Below, in pieces: positions 45,241 to 57,403 of a stretch of DNA of 64,000 bases. The notes under the pieces were generated by a model, which saw nothing but the letters and a program-made list of their open reading frames with translations, was not told the origin of the DNA and ran no database searches. Made by a program: the position numbers and the translations under genes. The stretch comes from Protoeuglena noctilucae. Its lineage: Eukaryota; Chlorophyta; Pedinophyceae; Marsupiomonadales; Marsupiomonadaceae. Position 1 is the first letter of the stretch. Each line of letters starts with the position of its first letter. The stretch spans positions 558,001 to 622,000 of the forward strand of contig OY253679.1 of the NCBI GenBank assembly GCA_958009085.1. Reading direction: 5' to 3'.

Positions 45241-45856
45241 GCGCGGCGCTGTCTGCGAAACCCGAGAACGTGTGTTGCCGCCTCCGCACCCCTGCCGGGG
45301 CGCACAACAGCGCGTCCCTGGTTTGCCGAGACGACATACATGTAAGGCTCACCACGGCCTCGACGACTGGACATGGGAATTCCCGCGCTTGCCGGGACGA
45401 CAATGCGACGGGCGGGGAGCTCCCTGATAGCCCCTCCGCCTCCGCCGCCCCGTTCGTCGTCATTTGGGCCGCCTGTGCGACACTTGGATCTCACCAACGC
45501 GATGCCACGTGGAGCACGGATCAAACGCGGGAGGACGATGGGGAAGCCACTTAGGCAAGCTGGCTTTACCCAACGCCCTCCCCACGTGCACAGGTGTTGT
45601 GACGAGCGAGCTGTTTTGGTGCATCCGCGGCGGACATGGCGTCAGAGATGCGCACACGCACACGCACACCATGTGTGTGCAGCACGTCGGCCGTACCCTA
45701 GCCAGTACGCCCGGCCGCAGCTAGGGACTGCAGCGACGCGATTCAGGCTTTCAGATTCCCGCACGAGCATGAACATAATGTCGGCCATCCCGATGCGCGC
45801 AGATCTGCGCGACTGCGCCAGAGGGGGCCCGTCACGCGTCACGCGCCCGCCATTGC
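45241..45856. other. Intergenic region between NAA50 and LYSA
   Basis: About 615 bases between two minus-strand genes. It contains the NAA50 promoter, probably its short first exon, and a brief GC-rich CA run near 45655-45675. No other gene is supported. Confidence 0.35.
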
Positions 45857-48293
<2,437 letters not shown>

Positions 48294-48904
48294 CCATAGG
48301 TCGTACTATGAAACATCTCACACATGGGACCCGAGAAAAGAACATCGGACCGTTTCCCAGCTCGGATGGGCCAGGGAAATGACGGTTGAGCCTCCGAGGC
48401 TGCCTCGCGACCGCGGGGGACGCTCGGGCCCGCGCCAACGATCGTCGAGAACAAGCGTGACCTTCTGAACCATCACGCACCTTGGCGCTCGCCGTCGCAG
48501 CGCCCCGCAGCATAGGGCGGGGGCCGGCGAGGGACCTCGCTCGCCCGAGCGTCCCCGACCCCGCCGGGGTCATGCAAGTGGCAGCCGTGCTAGACATGGT
48601 CGACATCGTTCATCAACCGGGTCGGCGGCGCCCGGGCATAGACGAGCGCGCGGCCAGCAGCCCGACTAGGGTAGGGTTCATCCCCTGCCACGCTAAGTCG
48701 CTCCTTTCGGGCGGCAGTGGCTTGCCTGGCATTGTTGCGTGCACCCACTCCAGGTTGGTGACCCTGCCCTGGCTCCTGGCTGCGTATATCGGCGCGAATC
48801 GAGCAGGGCCAGTGGGGCTGCAATAGGGCCTGCGCCACCGAGAAGACGCCTCGCGGGCGCTTGCAGCTGCTAGTGCGCCAGCAAGGTAGTCGATTGCGAG
48901 CGCA
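48294..48904. promoter_or_regulatory. Shared upstream region of LYSA and POL5
   Basis: About 610 bases between divergent starts. Some short open frames look weakly transit-like and could replace the tentative LYSA leader. No repeats seen. Confidence 0.3.
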
Positions 48905-51900
48905 ATGCCGGGGGTCCAGCGGGAGAGGGCCGCGGAGGACGGCGCCGGCGACGGCGGCGGCGAGCAGGCTAGCAACGGGGACGGCGAGCTGCTGAAACAC
49001 TTCTGGGACCTCTCCAGCCTTCACCACGATGAACGTCAGTCATCAGCGGACGCTCTCGTGGACGGCATCGCACGGTGCGCATGCCGGCAGAGCACGCGTG
49101 CGCGTGCAGCCCGTTGCGCGGCCTCGCGCGGGTCGCTCGCGGCTGCCGTGCGCGCTTTGTCCACCGTAGCTGGTAACGACTTTGCTGCCCCGCCGGCCAC
49201 TGACGCAGGGCTTTGGACGCGGCGGCCGATGAGAACGGAGCGCCCTCGCCGGCCGCTTCGGCAGCCGAGTGGCCGCCGGTGGTCGACTACAGCATGAAGC
49301 GGTTGCTAAAGGGTCTCGGGTCCTCAAACAAGGGCGCGCGGCAGGGCTTCGCGACTGCGCTGGCCGGGATGCTCCAGGCGATGGGGACAAGGGGCGCCCT
49401 GACCGTCGAACGTGCCTTGGAAATCATCAACGAGGCCCTTCCGACCGCGGGAGGCAACGCCAAGCGTGTGGATGTCCGGGTGCGTGCCGGAGCTCGCATG
49501 CCTCTTCCCCAACCATGCAGCAGGCCAGTTGCGCACGCATCCTGCCCTAACGCTGACATTCGTCAGCCCACGTGGCCTCCAGCCTGCCCCACCCTGACGT
49601 CATGCTGTGCATTTCACCCCGCAGGAAGCGTCTCTGGGCCGCCTGTTTGCCCTGGCCGCCCTGTCGCGCTCCGGGCTGCCACAGAGTGCCGGTGATGCTG
49701 AGGGTATCCTGGAGGGCCTGATGGCCGTGGCATCCAGCAGCCCCTTCCTGCGGGAAGCGGCATGCACCGCTGTCATCGACATGCTGCAGAGGTTGCCCGC
49801 AAAGGAGGCCACGCGTGCCATCGCAAAGTGTGGTCCCCTCAAAGAGATGCTTACAGCAGATGAAGAGGTGAGCCAACGGGGGCCAACAACGCCTGTCGCT
49901 GTAAGCACCAGCAGCTTTGGTTACACGCCATGTGTTTGTCCCCAGCAGTGCCCTTGGCCCTGGCACTCGCCCCCCACTCCATATGTCTCTCGCACCCCGT
50001 CTCGCAGTCACCCACCCCCAACCCCCAACCCCCAACCCCTCCTCTGTCCCTCGCAGTCGGCAACCCCGGACGCCCTGACCCTGGCCCTTTCCCTGTGGCC
50101 CTTGCTGCCAGAGGACGTCCTCTCTGCCTGCACCCTACTCCCCGCCCTGGGCCCCGAGGACCGACCCCCACTGCAGTTCATCACCCACGTGGGCGAGTGC
50201 CCGCACCCCTCCGAGGCATCCCGGGCTTTCTTCGATCGCTCGCACCTCCCCCGCGTGGCCGGGGCCCTCCGCGCGGCCTCCGCCGTCGCCCCCCGCGTCC
50301 ACTCCTGCTGGCTCGCGGCCGTGGCCCTCCTCGCGCCGGGGTTCCGCCCGCAGCCGTGGTCGGGCGGGCGCCACCGCCGGGACGGCGAGCGTCCCCGCGC
50401 CGGCGACCACCGCGAGGGCGATGTGGTGCCGGACGCACGCACGGTATCTCCGATGGACGCTGCCAGCCTGTCTGCTCTGTGGGAGATGGTCGTGGAGCAG
50501 CGGTTGCTGTCCACGGCCTCCGACGACCGCCACTCGCTGGCCTTCCACCTCTGCCAGCTGCTGCTCTCGAGGTGCCCCGCGGCATCGGCGCCCGTGCTCC
50601 TCAGCCGCCGGCTCCTCACTGTCCTCGCCACGCACCTGGCACAGCGGGACTCGTACCTCCACGGAGCAGCGCAGGTGGGGCAGGCGGCTGCACTGCGCTG
50701 GCATAGGCACAAGCGATGGCAGGCCTCTCCGCAATGCGTAGTCGGCGACGTGGCATTGTAATCGCCCGCTGTGAGCTCTTCTCTCCCACAGGCGCTGCTT
50801 TCACGGATCAAGTCGGTCGCATCCGGGGCAGCGGACAAGGAACTGCGTATCGCCATCCTGGTGGCGCTGCAGACCCATGGCGCTCACGGGTGAGTCGAAG
50901 TTTGGGTCGCGGGCATAGCCCTTTCCCTGTCATATACTGCTGCTGGCGTTTGGCAGGAACACCCCTGCACCTCGCTCTGCTTGGCTGTGACCCAGGTTTG
51001 ACGCCGCAGCCAAGACGACGGTGGCGTCGGAGCTGCTGAGCAGCGTCACGGCTGAGGACGTGGGGCATTACCTGGTCAGGCTGGAGGAGCTGTTCGTCTC
51101 AGAGGGGCTCGCGGCTGCGCGGGTCGAGGCGGAGGGAGCGGTGACGACGGCGGAGGATGAGGCAGAGGGAGACGAGGCAGAGACGGGGGGCGCGGCGGGG
51201 CAACACCGCAAGCGGCTGGTGAGGGTGCAACGGTTGGAGCATTTCAGAGTGGCGTACACTGATCGTTGTGGTTGTCGTGGTGCTATCACCAGTGTGCGTG
51301 TTCAGTCGCTTCAACTTGTGAGCATGTCTCTGCACTGCCGCAGATGTGGGCCGCGGACCATCTGGTTTCCGCCCTGCGCATGGACGGCGTGACTGCCGAG
51401 TCGAGGGACCACGTGGCGCGGCTGCTGGCGACGCACGCGTTTCTGGCAGCGGACCCCGCGAACCCCAAGGCCCTGGGGGCGGCGGTCAAGGCCGACCCGG
51501 TGCTCAAGGCCCTCAAGAAGCTCGACTGCCACAGGTGACAGGTTTACCTCGCATTCCTTATGCACACCACGCTTTTTGCAAGCTGACTGTTTACTCAGGG
51601 GTCACTGTGCTGGGGATGCGTCGTGAATGGGCCCAAGCTGCCAAATCACAGACGGGGCGATGATGCAAGAGCCTGCTTCGCTTGCTTTCTGCTTCAATCT
51701 TAACCCATATGTGTACTACATCATATCTGTGATCCTTGCAGGTCCGTCCGGGAGCACTGCGCGGGTCGCGTGCTGCAGCTGGTGGCCGAGGCGGGGCAGC
51801 CGGCACCGCAGGGGCAGGGCAACAAGGGCAGGAAGGGCGCTAATGCCGGGGAGGGTGAGGCGAACGGCAAGGGGGGCCAGAAGGATGGCAAGGGAGCTCC

Positions 51901-54900
51901 CGGGGACTGGCGGGCGGCGCGGGAGGCCCAGGTGGCAGCGCAGAGGGAGTGCATGGCACAGGTGCTGGGGTTCTGCGATCGGGCGCTCGCGGGCGGCGGC
52001 GTGGTGCTGGCGGCGTCCGTGGCGGCGGACGATCCCGAGGTGGCGGCGGGCATCGCGTCGTGCGTGGGGGCGCTGCGGGACGCGGGGGCCGCTTTGCGTC
52101 GGATGCCCGGCGACCCCCGCTGCGTGGCGCTGGCCCTGGTCGCGGACACGGCGCGCGTGTTTGCCATGGGCGCCCCGCACCTGATTGACCTGCGGGTGGG
52201 CGAGGACGTCTCTGGCATCGCGGCGCGGCTGGCGGGCAAGGGGTCTGGCAGCGGTGGCGGGGAGGGGCCGCACTGGTCGGAGGTGCTGGTCGACCTTTCT
52301 TTGGACCTCCTGTCCCGCGACGTGGCGCCCCTGCCGGGCGTGGCGCTGCGTGGGGCAGTGGAGGCGGCGGTCGGGGCATGCGCCGGGGACCTGACCTCCT
52401 CAGCCCTGGGGAGCCTGGTGGGCGTGCTGGGGCAGCCGGTGGGCGCCGAGGAGGACGGCAGCGACGGCGAGAGCGGGGAGGGCGAGTCTGGGAGCGAGGA
52501 CGGCAGCGAGGGGTCTGACGAGGGCAGCGATGCGTCAATGAGCGGAGATGAGGAGAGCGAGGGAGGGGCGGAGGGAGACGGGGGTCTCGGGGAGGCATTG
52601 GATCGCCTAAGGGAGCAGCGCGGGGCCGGGAGTGACGAGGAGGCGTCTCTCCCCGATGTGGACGACGAGGAGATGTTCAAGATGGACAAGGCGATCGGTG
52701 AGCGTGTGTGGTGGGTGTGACTATGACTGGGATGTTTAAGACGGACAATGCGATTGGTGAGTGGGATGAGGGGGTGTTACTGCACTAAGCGATGCCTGCC
52801 CACAACTCTGGCCATCGCCACCTACCCACCCATGCATGATGCCATGGGCACCCCATGCCAATAGATCTCGTCTCGCCCCATTGCAGCCGCCATGGTCAAG
52901 GACGCCCAGGACCGTCGCAAGGACGCCGTGCAGGCCCGCCGGTCCTCCCTGGCCCTCAAGTTCCGTGCCGCTGCGTTGCTCGACCTGTTCCTGGCCAAGC
53001 AGCCTGCGTCCCCGATGGTCCCCGGCATGGTCGTGCCTTGCCTGGAGGCCCTCAGGGCAGCTGCTATGCCCTCGGGGGACGCGCAGCTCGCCAAGCGCAT
53101 CCAGGTGCGGTGGGCTGAGTGGTTGCAGAGTGTGGGGTGCATGGGAAAGTGCCTTAGTGCGGTGGGCTGAGCGCATCTGATGCCCAAGCAACCGGGGTGC
53201 GTGCAAGGCATGACGGCATGATGCAGGCCTGCGAGCTCCATTCGCCCCCTTTACCGCAGGCCTTGATTGTGGAGCGCCTGTCGCGCGCCAAGGTGCAGAG
53301 CGGGGCGGGGCTGGACTTGGCCCAGGGGCAGGCGATGCTGCGGGCGTGCCTGGTGGCCGCCAGCCGCGCCCCGTCCCGGCAAGTCGCGGACATCACCGTC
53401 CCCGCCGCCGAGCGCCTCGTCAGCTACACTTTGCGGTGAGAGAGGGTCTGGATGAGGGTGCGAGAAGGAGGCGTGAGATGCGAACGGCCAAGAGTTTCGT
53501 GGGAGCGCCTGGCCGTTCCAAACAAGTGGAGCTAGACCATGGCAGTCCAGGTCAAGCACTAAGATGCGAATGGCCGGGCAATGAATTGCCTGGCCAATTG
53601 CAGCTGAGTGCTTGGCCTGGACTGCCATGGTCTAGCTCCACTTGTTTGGAACGGCCAGGCGGTCGCTCGCGCCATCCACCTGGCTCGTGATCCCGGGGCT
53701 TTCTTTCGCTTCAACACCTGTTGCAGCTGCTGTTTGCAACAGCACTACCCTCCCACACCCTCCTGCCAACAGGATCCTGACGCGCGTCCATTCGTCCGAT
53801 CCCAACGCCAAGCCGGATGTTCGCGAGGACGGGGTTGCCCTGGCCACCGAGGCACTGCGCCAGTCCGTCCAGGACTTCTTCAGCAGCAAGCGGACCGCCA
53901 TGCGCAAGTCGCTGTTGCTTAATGTGATCCGGGAGTGGGCCCCAGAGACGGGGGCCCTGCTGCTGCCGACGCTGATCAAGTTCGCATCGGAGGGCAGGCG
54001 AGAGAGCAGAAGCGCATTGTGTTGATAAGCCCTTTCCATGCACGAATCCGCTCGCGATGGGCGCTGTCGCAGCTCGCGTTGCAGGTACTTGGTACAGCTG
54101 TGTCGTTCACCCCTGCCTCCGATGCGCGTTGTCCCACCCCATCCGACCTGTGCATCCCTTCCCCTCACAGGAATGAAGTGAAGCGAGCTGAGGCTCTCGG
54201 CATGGTCGCCGAGGTGCTCTCCCGGAACCCCAAGCAGTATGGGGAGGTGAGGCATGCTGCGGGTGCTGTGGCATAGAGCACAGATGGGGCGCACGTGCCA
54301 GTGGTTGGCCTGTGCGGAGGCATCTCCGTGTGCAAGTCAATCATGACGTTGGTATCAGCCTACAGTCTCTCGTCTCTCACGCCGACCGGTGCTTAGCTGA
54401 CTTCCACTGCTCAAGCAACACACGGTGTTCAGATGACGATGATCGTTGCCTGCAGGCGGCGGCTCGGGAGGTGAAGCCCTGCCTGCCCGCGTTGGCCAAG
54501 GCGCTGGCCGCGGTCGCCAAGGGGGGATTTAAGTCGCCGCGGGTGCACGGAGACGCCCTGCAGGCAGCGGCAGATGTGGCGGCGCGCATTGCATCTGTGT
54601 GTGCCAGGCACGGGGCGGCCCTGGGCGTGGCAGAGAAGGCCGCCATCCTCGAGGCATGCCGGGAGGGAGAGGCACAGGCGAGGGCCGGGTAGAGGTGCCC
54701 TTGGGTGGCCTTGACCACAGCAGAGCAGTCCCCATCGCCGCTCTGACGTCATTAACCCGACCCGTCACAGTGCAAGCGACCCCCGGGCCACGCCACGCAG
54801 TGCTCAGTCACTGAACCTCGTTGTTTCCCACAGACCAACGTCTCTTCTCGCACCAAGACGATCCTCGCAAGGCTCACGGCGGTTCTGGAGGGCGGGGCGG

Positions 54901-55256
54901 CTATGGGAGCGGGTGGGGCCAAGGGGGCGGGTGCGGGTGGTGCCAAGGCATCGGGGCAGGGCCAGGGGCCCACGGGTGGCCAGGGAGGGCCTGGCAAGGG
55001 TGGGAAGAACGCGCAGGGAAAGGGTGGGGCGAAGCGGGAGGCAGAGGGGGCCGAGAAAGGCGCGGCGGGGGCTGGGAAGGACGGGACTGCGAAGCGCAAG
55101 GAGGGGAAGCAGGGAGTGGGGGACAAGGGCGGGGCGGTGAAGGGGAGTGGGGCAAGGGACGCGGGGGCAGGGGCCAAGGGACAGGAGGGCAAGAAGGGGA
55201 AACGGGAGAGGGAGGGGGCTGAGAAGGACTCCGGGAAGAAGAAGGCGAAGAAGTAG
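48905..55256 (+). CDS. POL5: POL5/MYBBP1A-like nucleolar protein
   Basis: Fourteen exons (48905-49074, 49209-49479, 49625-49867, 50057-50674, 50792-50889, 50996-51218, 51344-51534, 51742-52697, 52887-53104, 53260-53435, 53773-53997, 54171-54246, 54456-54677, 54834-55256) encode 1369 residues. The start resembles yeast POL5 and MYBBP1A: LLKHFWDLSSLHHDERQSSA, then VDYSMKRLLKGLGSSNKGAR. Helical HEAT-like repeats run throughout; residues about 840-940 are an acidic Ser/Gly/Glu stretch, followed by DEEMFKMDKAI, which matches the family's conserved block after its acidic region. The C-terminus is a Lys/Gly-rich basic tail ending KKKAKK, likely nucleolar. The family acts in ribosome biogenesis; polymerase activity is not expected. 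Introns 11 and 13 have GC donors. Confidence 0.85.
52672..52761 (+). repeat. Tandem duplication of a 5' splice site in POL5 intron 8
   Basis: The last bases of exon 8 and its donor (52672-52702) recur 59 bases downstream inside the intron (52731-52761), with 27 of 31 bases identical, including the GGTGAG donor. Confidence 0.8.
53105..53172 (+). repeat. Direct repeat of the donor region in POL5 intron 9
   Basis: The first 15 bases of the intron (GTGCGGTGGGCTGAG, 53105-53119) recur exactly at 53158-53172, 53 bases downstream. Confidence 0.8.
53507..53660. repeat. Long foldback (inverted repeat) in POL5 intron 10
   Basis: Two 54-base arms (53507-53560 and 53607-53660) are reverse complements with a single difference, which would be a G-U pair in RNA. 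The 46-base loop has its own 10-base inverted repeat (GGCCGGGCAA against TTGCCTGGCC). The element fills much of a 337-base intron, among the longest in this gene. No target-site duplication or transposase is evident. It could be a MITE-like remnant or a small-RNA hairpin. Confidence 0.9.
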
Positions 55257-55460
55257 ACATGCTTACGCAGCGACGTTTGAACAGTGAATGATTGGAAGGC
55301 GGGGAAGCGAACGCAGGCGGACATCAGGCCCTTGACGCAGCTGTTGTCAGGGCCAGAAGCTCGTTTGCGGCCATTATAATGCTTTCCGCGTGTCGGCACT
55401 ACGTTCACTGCTATCGTTGCGAGACTCCCAACTGACGTGGCCCCGTCGCGCCGCGTGAGC

Positions 55461-57146
55461 ATGGCCCTCAGCTTGTCTCCGACCTTCCACGCACAGCACT
55501 TCCGCACCAACTGCTCCAACAGGCCTCTGGTTTGCCGACCGGCCTTCGCAAGCACCTTTGTACCAACCGTACGCATCAATCGCGCCTATATCTTGCGCGT
55601 GATCGGGACCCCGCGCCTCCGGCACGCGACCGTTCGGGCAGCGATGGAGGGCAAGGCGACGCCGGGCCAGACGACCCTCGGGTTCGTCGGTATCGGAATC
55701 ATGGGCTTTGCGATGTGCAAGTGAGTGGCGCAGGCCAGGAATCGGTCGCAACAACTCGCCGTAGGTTACGCACCAAGCGCACACACTCGGACATCGGCTG
55801 ATATCGGCCCCGATGGCGGTTGTCCGTCCTCGCCGCGCAGCAACCTGATCAAGGCCGGATATAAGGTGGTCGTGTACAACCGGAACGCGGAGAAGTGCGC
55901 GCCTCTCGTCAAGCTCGGCGCGGAGATGGCTTCGTCCCCGCAGCAGGTGGCTGAGAAGGCGTCCAGCACGTTCGTGATGGTCTCTGACCCTGACGCGGCG
56001 AAGGAAGTGGCTTTCGGAAAGGTGCGCCGCGGCCCTGTCGCCCGCCGGGCTGCGTAACGTGGCTCCTGCGCGGTGCGAGGCATCCACTCCGCGCCAGCTC
56101 GCCGCCCCTCCTGCCCCCGCAGATGGGCGTCCTGGCGGGTCTGTCCGCGGGCAAGGCGTACGTGGACGTGTCGACCGTCGACGCCGAGACTTCCACGGCC
56201 ATCGCCGAGGGTGCCCGGGGCAAGGGCGCAGTGTTCCTGGAGGCGCCTGTCTCTGGGTCCAAGGCCCCCGCTGAGAACGGCCAGCTCATCTTCCTCTGCG
56301 GTGGAGACCGCGCGGCGTTCGACTTCTGCGAGGCGAGTTTTGGCACAGTGGGCGAGCTTGGTGCCGTCATCAGCCAGACATTGCAGGCGGTTGTGCAGGG
56401 TGCCTGGCATGCAAGGATGCCTGAGCAATGGTGATGAATACGTGCATTGTATCAAACGAGGTGTTACCTGGCATTGGCATAGAGCTCACACGCGGAGTGC
56501 TTCCCAGGCTCTCCCCTGCAGCACCCACTGTCGGTGATGGGCAAGGCGAGTTTCTTCCTCGGAGAGGCGGGTCAGGGCGCCAAGATGAAGCTGGTGGTCA
56601 ACATGATCATGGGGAGCATGATGGCTGCCTTCTCGGAGGGGCTGGCCTTGGCCGACAAGGTGCGTGGGGGGTGGGGTGGGCTGACGGTCGACATGCATGC
56701 ACCCGCTGACGATGGGTGTAATAGACAGGGCTGGCCACGGCGGCCGACAAGACGAGGTGCATTGTCAAAGTGCACCCAAATGCGTTAACTAGACAGATGC
56801 ACCACGTAACCACGTGTCCTTAGCCCCCCACCCCATGCAGTCAGGTCTGTCCAAGGAGCAGCTGGTGGAGGTGCTGGGGCTGGGCGCCATCAACGCGCCC
56901 ATGTTCCAGATGAAGGGCCCCGCCATGTGCAAGGGCTCCTTCCCCACGGCCTTCCCCCTCAAGCACCAGCAGAAGGACCTCCGCTTGGCTCTGTCGCTGG
57001 GTGACCGACTGGAGCAGCCCCTGCCCGTTGCCTCGGCCGCCAACCAGCTGTTCGTGTCGGCGAGGGAGCGGGGCCACGGCGACGACGATTTCTCCGCGGT
57101 GCTCACGGCGGTGATGGCGCAGATGGCGGCGCAGTCGAGGCAGTGA
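55461..57146 (+). CDS. GLYR: NADPH-dependent glyoxylate/succinic semialdehyde reductase, plastid-type
   Basis: Five exons (55461-55720, 55841-56021, 56123-56332, 56522-56659, 56841-57146) give 364 residues. It belongs to the 3-hydroxyisobutyrate dehydrogenase family. The Rossmann motif is GFVGIGIMG, followed by [15 protein letters not shown] (the NADP-binding second strand), [31 protein letters not shown] and the catalytic Lys in [20 protein letters not shown] reduces glyoxylate and succinic semialdehyde in detoxification linked to photorespiration and GABA metabolism. About 60 residues precede the fold and are Arg/Ser/Thr-rich, transit-like, suggesting GLYR2-type plastid or mitochondrial targeting. 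Intron 3 has a GC donor (GAG|GCGAGT), needed for [11 protein letters not shown] to follow in frame. Confidence 0.92.
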
Positions 57147-57403
57147 GCTGAGCGATGGGCGGTAGCGTTGCGGCAGGCAGTGGTGGCGCAGGTGGCGGCG
57201 GGGTTGCCAAGGCAGCTGTGCTGGCGAGAGTGGCGTAGCGCGGCGGGGACGGTTGAAGTTTCAAGCTCTTTTAGATATTAGCAAGTGCCCTGCCGCAGCT
57301 GCCAGCCCGGACCGTGCCATTCAAAGCTCCCATGCATACGGCCCCCGTAAGGTCTCTTGGCTCCACCCCACTGACTCAACAACCCCACTGACCCAGCCCC
57401 TGC

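Noticed and set aside
45655-45680. CA/CG dinucleotide run
   Set aside because: Too short to be a useful microsatellite.
57181-57240. Weak repeat of the last GLYR exon just after its stop
   Set aside because: Similarity is limited to a GGTGGCGCAG-type low-complexity run; not clearly a duplication.
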